A stretch of 64,000 nucleotides of DNA, taken from Megaustenia siamemsis. Lineage: Eukaryota; Mollusca; Gastropoda; Stylommatophora; Ariophantidae. Shown here in pieces: positions 37,384 to 47,509 of the stretch. Under the pieces are notes generated by a model, which was not told the DNA's origin, made no database searches, and saw only the letters and a program-made list of their open reading frames with translations. The position numbers and the translations under genes were made by a program. The DNA is taken from NCBI GenBank assembly GCA_032433765.1, contig JAVIAB010000124.1, forward strand, positions 76,130,119-76,194,118, in the 5' to 3' direction. Numbering within the stretch: the stretch's first letter is position 1; each line of letters starts with the position of its first letter.

Positions 37384-37640
37384 AATTCCCTCCAGATGTG
37401 GGAAGAGCACAGGACTTCGACAAACACAGATCCACGTCACTTCTTCGGATGATGGGAGTTAAGATGGGCACAGCCAGAAATGAGAAACTTAGTGGCCGTG
37501 TAAGAAGACTTATCAACAAACATAGAACTGGAGTCGTCAGTCGCTGGACACTGCGGGACTTCCTGAGGAGTGGATCTGAGCACCTATGGACATGTTCGGA
37601 CTGCAATGATAATGACCCTCAAATAACTCAATAACTCAAT
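37384..37640 (+). mobile_element. LINE family F, C-terminal fragment
   Basis: The plus frame 37398-37634 is open and encodes STSLLRMMGVKMGTARNEK, RRLINKHRTGVVSRWTLRDF, then SEHLWTCSDCNDND and a stop. This is the region after RNase H in family F, seen again at 39606-39840 (minus) and 6765-6862 (minus). It is the best-preserved C-terminus of the three. Its left end abuts the 50-bp array. Confidence 0.88.
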
Positions 37641-37759
37641 CTGGGTAGTGATTATTTTTTACTCTTATTGTTCTTATATGCTATATATTATAACACAAAT
37701 AGTTACACACTATAAATAGATAACAGAGTTAAAAGCGTGACATAATACTAATTAAACTG

Positions 37760-38353
37760 TGTAATATGTTAGTTGAACTAGAGGACGAAAAGCTAATGTG
37801 TAATATGTTAGTTGAACTAGAGGACGAAAAGCTAATGTGCAATATGTTAGTTGAACTAGAGGACGAAAAGCTAATGTGTAATATGTTAGTTGAACCAGTG
37901 GAGAAAGCTAATGTGTAATATGTTAGTTGAACTAGAGGACGAAAAGCTAATGTGTAATATGTTAGTTGAACCAGTGGAGAAAGCTAATGTGCAATATGTT
38001 AGTTGAACTAGAGGACGAAAAGCTAATATGTAATATGTTAGTTGAACCAGTGGAGAAAGCTAATGTGTATATATGTTAGTTGAACTAGAGGACGAAAAGC
38101 TAATATGTAATATGTTAGTTGAACCAGTGGAGAAAGCTAATGTGTAATATGTTAGTTGAACTAGAGGACGAAAAGCTAATATGTAATATGTTAGTTGAAC
38201 CAGTGGAGAAAGCTAATGTGTAATATGTTAGTTGAACTAGAGGACGAAAAGCTAATATGTAATATGTTAGTTGAACCAGTGGAGAAAGCTAATATGTAAT
38301 ATGTTAGTTGAACTAGAGGACGAAAAGCTAATATGTAATATGTTAGTTGAACT
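37760..38353. repeat. 39/37-bp two-type tandem array, left part
   Basis: Type 1 (39 bp): ATGTTAGTTGAACTAGAGGA then CGAAAAGCTAATG. Type 2 (37 bp): TTGAACCAGTGGAGAAAGC. In the left part, after an initial run of type 1, the two alternate as a 76-bp dimer. It stops at 38353 where a LINE B copy is inserted. 37641-37759 to its left is AT-rich without a feature. Confidence 0.95.
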
Positions 38354-38862
38354 CATCATCATTGAGTGCCGTCTCCGCAACGAAGGTTGGCTACCATGGA
38401 GCGCTATTTTGCTCTATCTCTTGCTTTGATGGTGCAGGTTGTCATCGGTTGATTTGTCCATCTTTTGATGTTACTCGTCCATGTCAATCTTGGTCTGCCT
38501 CTGCCTCTTTTACCTTGTATTTTCCCCTCCAGGATCACTTTCAGTAGGCTGTTGTGTCTTTTAACATGGCCTAAGAATCGCATTTGTCTTGTTCTAATTG
38601 TGTTCAGAAGTTCTCTTTTCATTTTAGTTGTTTTAAGACTTCGTCGTTTGTTTTCTTTTCCTTCCATCCAATTCTACCTATTCTTCTATATATCCACATT
38701 TCAAATGCTTCAATTCTCTGTTCTGTTTTCTTGTCTAATGTCCATGTTTCAGCACCATATAGGAATATTGAGAAGATGTAACATTTTGCTATTCTTAGTT
38801 TTAGCTCTGGTGTTATTTGTTTTGATGTTAGTATGTCCTTCATGACATTAAAATTACTTTTT
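38354..38862 (-). mobile_element. LINE family B inserted in the 39/37-bp array
   Basis: Tail ATC repeats at 38354-38362, i.e. a GATGAT-type 3' end. Minus-strand frames 38619-38843 (MKDILTSKQITPELKLRIAK, YGAETWTLDKKTEQRIEAFE, RRIGRIGWKEKKTNDEVLKQ) and 38404-38667 (LLNTIRTRQMRFLGHVKRHN, RGRGRPRLTWTSNIKRW) overlap by a single frameshift. The 5' end lies just after the NFNVMK region. GTTAGTTGAACT flanks it on both sides (38342-38353 and 38863-38874), consistent with a 12-bp target duplication but also part of the array unit. Confidence 0.95.
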
Positions 38863-39450
38863 GTTAGTTGAACTAGAGGACGAAAAGCTAATGTGTAATA
38901 TGTTAGTTGAACTAGAGGACGAAAAGCTAATGTGTAATATGTTAGTTGAACTAGAGGACGAAAAGCTAATGTGCAATATGTTAGTTGAACTAGAGGACGA
39001 AAAGCTAATGTGCAATATGTTAGTTGAACCAGTGGAGAAAGCTAATGTGTAATATGTTAGTTGAACCAGTGGAGAAAGCTAATGTGTAATATGTTAGTTG
39101 AACTAGAGGACGAAAAGCTAATGTGTAATATGTTAGTTGAACTAGAGGACCAAAAGCTAATGTGTAATATGTTAGTTGAACTAGAGGACCAAAAGCTAAT
39201 GTGTAATATGTTAGTTGAACCAGTGGAGAAAGCTAATGTGTAATATGTTAGTTGAACCAGTGGAGAAAGCTAATGTGTAATATGTTAGTTGAACCAGTGG
39301 AGAAAGCTAATGTGTAATATGTTAGTTGAACCAGTGGAGAAAGCTAATGTGCAATATGTTAGTTGAACCAGTGGAGAAAGCTAATGTGTAATATGTTAGT
39401 TGAACCAGAGGACGAAAAGCTAATATGTAATTTGTTGGTTGAACCAGTGT
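38863..39450. repeat. 39/37-bp array, right part
   Basis: The same two unit types as 37760-38353 but arranged in runs (type 1 four times, type 2 twice, type 1 three times, then a run of type 2) rather than alternating. GAGGACC variants occur. Type 1 runs give the open peptide unit MLVELEDEKLMCN. 39451-39605 beyond is unique. Confidence 0.95.
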
Positions 39451-39939
39451 TAAATAGATCCCTTATGACAAGAGGTTAGTTAGTTCAACTCGGGTCGATG
39501 ACGTCACGTGTGGCAGAAATCCTAACTCGTCATGTGTGATGATTCACTGCCAGGTGTTGTTTTGTTCTTAAGCCCACAGTTCAGCTTAACTCTTCATGTT
39601 AGGATTGAATATGGTCTTCATTGAGTTATTTGAGGCTCATCATCATTGCACTCCGAATATGTCTATAGGGGCTCAGATCCTCTCCTCAGCAAGTTTGTCT
39701 CGCAGTGTCCAGCGACTGACGACTCAAGTTCTGTGTTGGTTGATTAGTCTTCTTACGCACCCACTAATTATGTCGTTTCTGGCTGTGCCCATCTTAACTC
39801 TCATCTCTTTCATCCGATAGAGTGACGTGGACTCGTGGTTGTCGAATTACTGTGCCCTACCCACATCTTGGAGAGCATTGATGGCGTAACCAAATCCACT
39901 GGCTGACCGTCTTCAACGACAGCACAGATAGCTAACCTA

Positions 39940-40300
39940 TATAGCCAACCTTACCGCTTTTTCATTTCCCCGTACTCCCGCGTGTTCGGGGACGTAGACA
40001 AAGGTGACTCAGCGTATTTGTGACTTCTGCAACGACTCTACCCATTGTCTGCATAAACAGCCCGTCTCCACTTTCTTATCACGCTCATCGAATAACTTAG
40101 TATACAGGTGTGGGTGTAGTCTTGTGACTCTAACCAGATGAGCGCCTTGGTCACTGCCATCACCTCCATCGTCATTCTACTCGTGGTCATAATTTATGCA
40201 CCACTGTTCTCGACTATTCTGTCTGCCGAGCGTGCTGTAAATGCCCATGCTCTCCTTGGTGTTGTATTACAGATCCGTCTGTATAGATGACTGCATTTTC
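39940..40300 (-). pseudogene. RNase H domain remnant of LINE F
   Basis: VIYTDGSVIQ (about 40260-40290) carries the first catalytic Asp. WAFTARSADRIVENSGA and MTMEVMAVTKALIWLESQ carry the catalytic Glu helix. The third acidic position, normally D-S in such domains, reads SYSMSVIRK, so Asp has become Tyr. In-frame stops follow ENSGA and YADNG. Tail: a TSPNTREYGEMKK segment matches the usual PGHxGxxGNExAD motif only poorly. Inactive. Confidence 0.8.
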
Positions 40301-40626
40301 CTTGTCGGTGCTATCGCAGATGAGACTGTTGACCTCCGCATTGACCACGAGTGAGTCCTGTTAACTACATTTCCTGACGAGTGTGACGATACACGAGAAT
40401 GTCACTCTGAATGACGTAGGCACCGGTATCCACTCCTCACCAACGCTGATATTGGTAAGCCCACAGACCTGTTTGATGACATCTTCTGCTCGGCCCACCC
40501 ATGATTTGCCTCTTATTAGCCTGGCACCCTTCCCTGTGTTGAGCTCATGATGCAATGGATGCTCTTTATCTGCACTTATCTTCAGGTTTGCTCGTGCCCT
40601 CCAGATCTTGATCCTGTCATTAAGTC

Positions 40627-40732
40627 GTTAGAAAGTAGGTTAGAAAGTAGGTTAGAAAGTAGGTTAGAAAGTAGGTTAGAAAGTAGGTTAGAAAGTAGGT
40701 TAGAAAGTAGGTTAGAAAGTAGGTTAGAAAGT
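40627..40732. repeat. 12-bp repeat expansion inside LINE F
   Basis: Nearly nine copies of GTTAGAAAGTAG, sitting between two collinear coding segments of the retroelement (…AMRYLP and the RIKIWRAR-like linker). The expansion is therefore younger than the insertion. On the plus strand it reads as the open peptide LESRLESR. Confidence 0.95.
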
Positions 40733-40990
40733 CAGGAAGATACCTCATCGCTACACAGGGAGTGTCTCTCGTACACCCCAAAATAAAGCGCATCGCTTCA
40801 ATCTGTATTGTCTCCAGCTTGTCAATGTGCGTCGTACAGACAGTGAGGACTTGCTAGTGCATATTTGATTGGTGCGAGCACTAGTCCATGGAAGATAAGA
40901 GTAAGTAGACTCTGCTCGATGTTGTCAGCTGCCATTGTTGCAGAAGTTCTTATTGTTTGGCTATTTATCTTGTTGATTATCTTCCGTGTC

Positions 40991-41411
40991 TATCTTCTGT
41001 AACTTGTTGTCTATCTTGTTATTTGTTCTTTCATATCTTGATACTTTCACATTTCATATATATCTATAGAGACACACACATCTCGTCATCATAGTTTTGA
41101 ACAAGTATAAACACAGTCTTTATTAATGATATCCACCTGTTTTACAATGGTTTGACAATGTTTTGATGCAGTCAACAAGTTATGCATTCGCTTATAGTTC
41201 TGACGTTACTATAGCGTTACTTGATGGAGCCTATCAGCGATGATTATCATAAGTAACTTCTCGTGATCGTATTAGTGTTCTTTGTCAATATATGTATATC
41301 TCCATTGTAATGATCCTGGGGAACTTACTGATATCCCCACTCTAACTCTAGTTACTACAGTTCCACTTCTTAACACTATTATTATTTCTAAGTTCAAAGC
41401 GTATCACAAAA
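40991..41411. other. Spacer
   Basis: AT-rich single-copy-looking sequence; no recognised gene or element. Confidence 0.45.
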
Positions 41412-42888
41412 TCCTCTAGATGAACTATTCTAATCTCCTTTGCTGTGGTCTACTATTTCTGTCTTGTCTCTGCCCTCCTCTAGACCAACTATTCTAATCT
41501 CCTTTGCTGTGGTCTACTATTTCTGTCTTGTCTCTGCCCTCCTCTAGACCAACTATTCTAATCTTTTTGCTGTGGTCTACTATTTCTGTCTTGTCTCTGC
41601 CCTCCTCTAGACCAACTATTCTAATCTCCTTTGCTGTGGTCTACTATTTCTGTCTTGTCTCTGCCCTCCTATAGACCAACTATTCTAATCTCCTTTGCTG
41701 TGGTCTACTATTTCTGTCTTTGTCTCTGCCCTCCTCTAGACCAACTATTCTAATCTCCTTTGCTGTGGTCTACTATTTCTGTCTTGTCTCTGCCCTCCTC
41801 TAGACCAACTATTCTAATCTCTTTTGCTGTGGTCTACTATTTCTGTCTTGTCTCTGCCCTCCTCTAGACCAACTATTCTAATCTCCTTTGCTGTGGTCTA
41901 CTATTTCTGTCTTGTCTCTGCCCTCCTCTAGACCAACTATTCTAATCTCCTTTGCTGTGGTCTACTATTTCTGTCTTGTCTCTGCCCTCCTCTAGACCAA
42001 CTATTCTAATCTTTTTGCTGTGGTCTACTATTTCTGTCTTGTCTCTGCCCTCCTATAGACCAACTATTCTAATCTCCTTTGCTGTGGTCTACTATTTCTG
42101 TCTTGTCTCTGCCTCCTATAGACCAACTATTCTAATCTCCTTTGCTGTGGTCTACTATTTCTGTCTTTGTCTCTGCCCTCCTCTAGACCAACTATTCTAA
42201 TCTCCTTTGCTGTGGTCTACTATTTCTCTCTTGTCTCTGCCCTCCTATAGACCAACTATTCTAATCTCTTTTGCTGTGGTCTACTATTTCTGTATTGTCT
42301 CTGCCCTCCTCTAGACCAACTACTCTAATCTTTTTGCTGTGGTCTACTATTTCTGTATTGTCTCTGCCCTCCTCTAGACCAACTATTCTAATCTCCTTTG
42401 CTGTGGTCTACTATTTATGTCTTGTCTCTGCCCTCCTCTAGACCAACTATTCTAATCTCCTTTGTTGTGGTCTACTATTTATGTCTTGTCTCTGCCCTCC
42501 TATAGACCAACTATTCTAATCTCCTTTGCTGTGGTCTACTATTTCTGTCTTGTCTCTGCCCTCCTCTAGACCAACTATTCTAATCTCCTTTGCTGTGGTC
42601 TACTATTTATGTCTTGTCTCTGCCCTCCTCTAGACCAACTATTCTAATCTCCTTTGCTGTGGTCTACTATTTCTGTCTTGTCTCTGCCCTCCTCTAGACC
42701 AACTATTCTAATCTCCTTTGCTGTGGTCTACTAGTTCTGTCTTGTCTCTGCCCTCCTCTAGACCAACTATTCTAATCTCCTTTGCTGTGGTCTACTATTT
42801 CTGTCTTGTCTCTGCCCTCCTCTAGACCAACTATTCTAATCTCCTTTGCTGTGGTCTACTATTTCTGTCTTGTCTCTGCCCTCCTCTG
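41412..42888. repeat. 64-bp tandem array, about 23 copies
   Basis: Unit CCTCTAGACCAACTATTCTA to CTTGTCTCTGCC, with small variants: CTCTAGA/CTATAGA, a TTTTTG short form (about 63 bp), GTCTTTGTC. Highly homogeneous, with pyrimidine bias on the plus strand. No sustained frame. Confidence 0.97.
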
Positions 42889-44439
42889 GCTTCGTGGGCG
42901 AAAAAGGTTTAAGTTCCTCTAAGTGCTGAGTGTAAGTTAACCTCTAGCTAAGATAACCTGCAGCTCAGTTGCCTTCTAGCTAAGTTCTCCCGCAGCTAAG
43001 TTGCCTTCTAGCTAAATTCTCTCCCTAAATCTGTCTCCCGGCGTCTTTTTGTGTTTCATTTTTGTCACTCCCCTCTGGCTAAGGATCATGAGAATCCAAT
43101 GTATAGACTCCTTATCCTTCGTTTGCCTCCAATCAATATTTCCTTAACCCCGCCCTTCTAATTATGTCCATAATCTTTTTGTTTTAGGAGTCCTGTCGAC
43201 ACCTGAAAATCTTCCTAAACTTCGTTCCCTCACAACCAAAGCTTACATTGGCCTTTGACTACGTGCGGCGGGTTCTTTGTCAGAGTATCTTTCATCTAAA
43301 ACCGTATATCTGGACTTCAAGGCGCCTGCCGACATAAGAATTTCCTTTGATTTCGCTCGGCTCGGCCTTTCAAAGGATGTTTTTGGGCCAGCCCTAGCTA
43401 TCTGGTGTCAACACCTGTTCGATGGGGGTTCCATCATCCAGCGTCGTTGCGTTATGTAACTTCATCGTCCACAGTAGTCTTCTGTCTGGATTTCCACGTT
43501 CAGGCTGAGCACCTGTAGTACTTTCAAGCAGTCTTATAGTTGGTTACGTCACAACGTCTGGGTTCGGTGAACTAACGTCTCCTTGCTAATCCTTAAGTCT
43601 ACATTTTCATTCTACGCCGCCTACAACTATTGTACCTCTTATCATCGTCGAATCATTCTATTCTTCCTCTGTCGATCGTCAGTTTCTTCTACTCTTCTCA
43701 TTATCCTTCATGGCTGAGTCACACTATAACACCATGACCTTAAAGGCGACTAATACTTTGCGGGATTTTGTTATCACGTGGTTTACGTGGTCCCTAAATA
43801 ATAGACTGCGATCAAACTTAACTCCTGGGTTCGTCATCGACCTGTCATTGGTCACCTCATCAGCTCTCATGACACCTCAGGTGTTTCCGTGTTAACTATA
43901 TGATTGTTAAGGGAGAACCATGCAACTGAAGCTTTATTAGGATTGACCAATGCACCTGATACTCCACACCAGGAAGAGATGCGATCGCGATCGCTTTGGA
44001 CTCGATTCCCATGAAACAAATGTGCTGAACTCAGTCAATGCCAGCATCCAAAATGATGAAGTGCCGAGCTACGCAGCTGTCTGTGCCCAGCTGCTGAAAG
44101 TAGCAAAGACCAGAAGGATAATTAATCCGGTAGTCAATTTCACCTAACAGAACGTGTTTGTCAGAGAGAATGCTGCAAGTAAAGACTTTTCTGTTTTCCT
44201 GACAAAACTTTGTAGCGACATACCAGTGATGGCCACGTGGAGACATTTGGGAACATTTGTTTGTTTGCATGTTTCAAGGGGTTTTAGTTCAACGATTCCA
44301 GTGGCTATAAACCTGGAGATACTAATTGATTTGAAAATTGTGTTATTTGCCTACGTCAGATGTGTGATTGTGAATATAATCGTCAAGGTAACTTGGAAAT
44401 AATGCTCACCTTCCATTTGGAATTATAAATACCAGAACA
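42889..44439. other. Longest non-repetitive stretch; no recognised gene
   Basis: About 1.55 kb. 42935-43020 has short CTAGCTAAG-type degenerate repeats. Small plus-strand open frames exist (43277-43459, 43710-43895, 43950-44147) with balanced composition but no domain I recognise and no visible splice architecture. 43950-44147 (HLILHTRKRCDRDRF start) is the most protein-like. Any of these could be a decayed exon or transposon piece; I cannot say which. Confidence 0.4.
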
Positions 44440-44856
44440 TGTGTCTATGTCCAGATTCACCTTCTCTGTCCCATCTGTACGTGTGTCAATGTCCAGACCC
44501 ACCGTCTCTGCCTCATGTGTACGTATGTCAATGTCAAGGCCCACTTTCTCTGCCCCGTATGTGCGTGTGTCTATGTCTAGGTCGACCTCTGTCCCGTATG
44601 TACGTGCGCCCATGCCCAGGCTCACTTTCTCTACCCCGTCTATACGTGTGTCTATGTCCAGGTTCACCTTCTCTGTCCCGTCTGTACGTGTGCCCATGTC
44701 CAGGCACACAGCCTCTGCCCATTTTGTACGTGTGCCCATATCCAGGCACACAGCCTCTGCCCATTGTGTACGTGTGCCCATATCCGGGGACACAGCCTCT
44801 GCTCATTGTGTACGTGTGCCCATATCCAGGCACACAGTCTCTGCTCCATATGTACA
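44440..44856. repeat. 42-bp tandem array, about 10 copies
   Basis: Unit TGTACGTGTGCCCATATCCA then GGCACACAGCCTCTGCCCA. Right copies are homogeneous; left copies diverge (TCTATGTCCAGATTCACC). Period 42 keeps several frames open on both strands. Pro/Cys/Ser-rich shadow peptides only. Confidence 0.94.
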
Positions 44857-44976
44857 CTCTATCCACAAGTTGGAAAATATATCCCGCTGGGCGTGCTCAT
44901 AGTTTTCAACATTAGGATCTGGATCAGAGTAAAGAAAGTTTTACAACTGAAAATAGATTGCTCACAACTTTAGCAA

Positions 44977-45903
44977 TGATGACAGGAATCTAGCGTTACA
45001 TATCAGCATAGATAACAGGAATCTAGCGTTACATATCAGCATAGATGACAGGAATCTAGCGATAGGGTCAGCATAGATGAAAGGAATCTAGCGTTACATA
45101 TCAGCATGGATGACCGGAATCTAGCGTTACAGGTCAGCATAGATGATAGGAATCAAGCGTTACAGGTCAGCATAATGAAAGGAATCTCGCGATACAGGTC
45201 AGCATTAATGAAAGGAATTTCGCGATACAGGTCAGCATTAATGAAAGGAATCTCGCGATACAGGTCAGCATTAATGAAAGGAATCTCGCGATACAGGTCA
45301 GCACAGATGAAAGGAATTTCGCGATACAGGTCAGCACAGATGAAAGGAATTTCGCGATACAGGTCAGCATTAATGAAAGGAATCTCGCGATACAGGTCAG
45401 CATTAATGAAGGAATTTCGCGATACAGGTCAGCATTAATGAAAGGAATTTCGCGATACAGGTCAGCATTAATGAAAGGAATCTCGCGATACAGGTCAGCA
45501 CAGATGAAAGGAATCTCGCGATACAGGTCAGCACAGATGAAAGGAATCTCGCGATACAGGTCAGCACAGATGAAAGGAATCTCGCGATACAGGTCAGCAC
45601 AGATGAAAGGAATCTCGCGATACAGGTCAGCACAGATGAAAGGAATCTCGCGATACAGGTCAGCACAGATGAAAGGAATCTCGCGATACAGGTCAGCACA
45701 GATGAAAGGAATCTCGCGATACAGGTCAGCACAGATGAAAGGAATCTCGCGATACAGGTCAGCACAGATGAAAGGAATCTCGCGATACAGGTCAGCACAG
45801 ATGAAAGGAATCTCGCGATACAGGTCAGCACAGTTGAAAGGAATCTCGCTAAACAGGTCAGCACAGATGAAAGGAATCTCGCGATACAGGTCAGCACAGA
45901 TGA
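44977..45903. repeat. 33-bp tandem array, about 28 copies
   Basis: Unit ATGAAAGGAATCTCGCGATA then CAGGTCAGCACAG. Divergence falls from left to right: the left copies read GATGACAGGAATCTAGCG and TTACATATCAGC, the middle ones CATTAATGAAAGG, and the right ones are nearly identical. In frame on both strands (plus unit MKGISRYRSAQ, minus unit LTCIARFLSSV). Each mature unit has TCGCGA, i.e. two CpG sites. Confidence 0.96.
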
Positions 45904-46012
45904 AACATGCTTGTTATGTTATTGGACAGCTCTCTAGCAAAGACACATCCTTTTTAATGGCAATGTTAAGTGATCAGGCCATTACAGTTTGTAACAAGTT
46001 AATATACCTGAG

Positions 46013-46222
46013 TGGGGGACTGGTTGGCCCGGCGTGAAATGTAAATTACTCATCGACGGGAAAAAAATATGAGTACCTCCGAAGACGGAGTTATCTGCCT
46101 GTGCGGCGAGGGACCCCTGTGCACACGGCTGCCAGGGAAAAACGGATTAACACGCAAAATTCAGTTCCTTGTCTATAGGTACCTCGTCAGCGGTAAAAAG
46201 CTGGCGAACGAAAAAAAAATAG
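46013..46222 (+). mobile_element. SINE-2 copy B, head deleted, with 12-bp TSD
   Basis: Begins TGGGGGACTGGTTGG-like as copy A, then jumps directly to CCCGGCGTGAAATG, losing about 110-120 bp that include the box B-like segment. The body matches copy A: ATGAGTACCTCCGAAG, GGCGAGGGACCCCTGTGCAC, AGCTGGCGAACG, then an A-rich tail. It is flanked by a perfect AATATACCTGAG at 46001-46012 and 46223-46234. Confidence 0.94.
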
Positions 46223-46469
46223 AATATACCTGAGTTATTAATTGTAGCGGCAGCCTGTCGTTTCACTGTCGTTTCATCTCTCACGATTCTGAACATGAAA
46301 TTGTGGTACAAAGTAACCAATTATAACGTCTTGCAAGAGAAAATCGAAAAAAAATATGTAGAAAAGAATAGAAAAAACGGTATGGATTTAGATTTGCGTA
46401 ATAAGTGCAAAATAGAATAACGCTTCGTCTCAATAAGCCTTTTCTCCTTACAATTAGCTTGACTGTCAT

Positions 46470-46972
46470 TTTAATGTCATGAAAATATACTAGTATCAAA
46501 ACAAATAACATCAGGGCTAAAACTAAGAATAGCAAAATGTTACATCTTCTCAATATTCCTATATGGTGCAGAAACATTGACATTAGACCAGAAAAGAGAA
46601 CAGAGAATTGAAACCTTTGAATTGTGGATATATAGAAGAATAGGTAGAATTGCATGGAAAGTGATGAAAACAAATGATGTAGTTATAAAACAACTAAAAA
46701 TGACAAGAGAACTACTAAATACAATTCAAACAAGACAAATACGATTTTTAGGCCATGTTAAAAGACACAACAGCCTACTACAAGTAATCTTCGAGGAGAA
46801 AATACAAGGTAAAAGAGGCAGAGGCAGACCAAGACTAACATGGACGAGTAACATCAAAGATGGACTAATCAGCCCATTACAACCTAACCATCAAAACAAG
46901 AGACAGAGCAGAATGGCGCTCCATGGTAGCCAACCTTCGTTGCGGAGATGGCACCCGATGATGATGAATTAG
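46470..46972 (+). mobile_element. LINE family B, 3'-end fragment
   Basis: Starts with TTTTAATGTCATGAAAATA, the same 5' break region as at 38862. The frame (from 46577) encodes LDQKREQRIETFELWIYRRI, LLNTIQTRQIRFLGHVKRHN and RGRGRPRLTWTSNIK, then loses one A (about 46857), so the terminal RWT...CGDGT region is out of frame. It ends GATGATGATG (46956-46966). Spacer 46235-46469 to the left has no recognised feature. Confidence 0.92.
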
Positions 46973-47029
46973 CTTTACTGCAGCTTCGCATTTTTATGTA
47001 TTTCTTTGCTTTAACCCTATTTTAACGAC

Positions 47030-47478
47030 TTGCAACGAGTCAAACCTTGAAGGCAACACTTAGGAGTCGGAGACCAAGGTGGCTGGGTCACGTGATTAGA
47101 AAGAACAACAATCCTGTTACGAAACAAATAATATTGTATGGAGAACTTAACGGCAGGAAATAGACCACAGTGTGGACCAGTGTTGAGATACAGGATGTTT
47201 GCAGGGACTTCCTTGGCAGGTTTCAGTGTCAACTAAAGGGACTGAGAATATCTGGCGACACATCACAGTGCGTGAAGAACACACATTTACAATAACGGTT
47301 CAGCAGCATTCCATGAAGAGACGCTGTTAAAATCGGAAGACAAAAGACGCGAGATAAAAGAGATCAAGCCAGACTAGACACATCAAATGCATCTTGTTCA
47401 TACTGCAGTCGGATCAGACTATCCTTTAAAGGCAGATTCAACGATGAGATCGACTGTCGGGTAAAACAGCTTTAGTGT
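47030..47478 (+). mobile_element. LINE family G, C-terminal fragment
   Basis: Plus strand: TLRSRRPRWLGHVIRKNNNP, KQIILYGELNGRK (about 47090-47160), a stop, then DVCRDFLGRFQCQL-like and, in a shifted frame, TSNASCSYCSRIRLSFKGRF with a CxxC pair (about 47380-47440). The order (GHV motif, GEL, C-terminal CxxC) parallels LINE E but the sequences differ. 5' truncated, with multiple frame breaks. Confidence 0.72.
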
Positions 47479-47509
47479 TAGTCAGTTTTTATTTTTGTCA
47501 GCAGACACC

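Larger units (their letters stand above)
39606..40990 (-). mobile_element. LINE family F with RNase H, 5'-truncated
   Basis: Minus strand from about 40990: end of RT thumb (ATMAADNIEQSLLTLIFHG, then LETIQIEAMRFILGCTRDTP near 40790), a 12-bp repeat expansion, a linker (KSWVGRAEDVIKQVCGLTNI, about 40470), an RNase H-like domain (about 39940-40300) and a C-terminal tail (MGTARN..., HRTGVVS-like, CSECNDDE, ending about 39606). This domain order (RT, RNase H, short Cys-containing tail) fits I/Jockey-type invertebrate non-LTR elements. Stops and frameshifts throughout; the palm is missing. Confidence 0.85.

Noticed and set aside
45403..45897. Minus-strand hydrophobic repeat frame as a membrane protein
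   Set aside because: It is simply the complement of the 33-bp unit. No flanking unique coding sequence.
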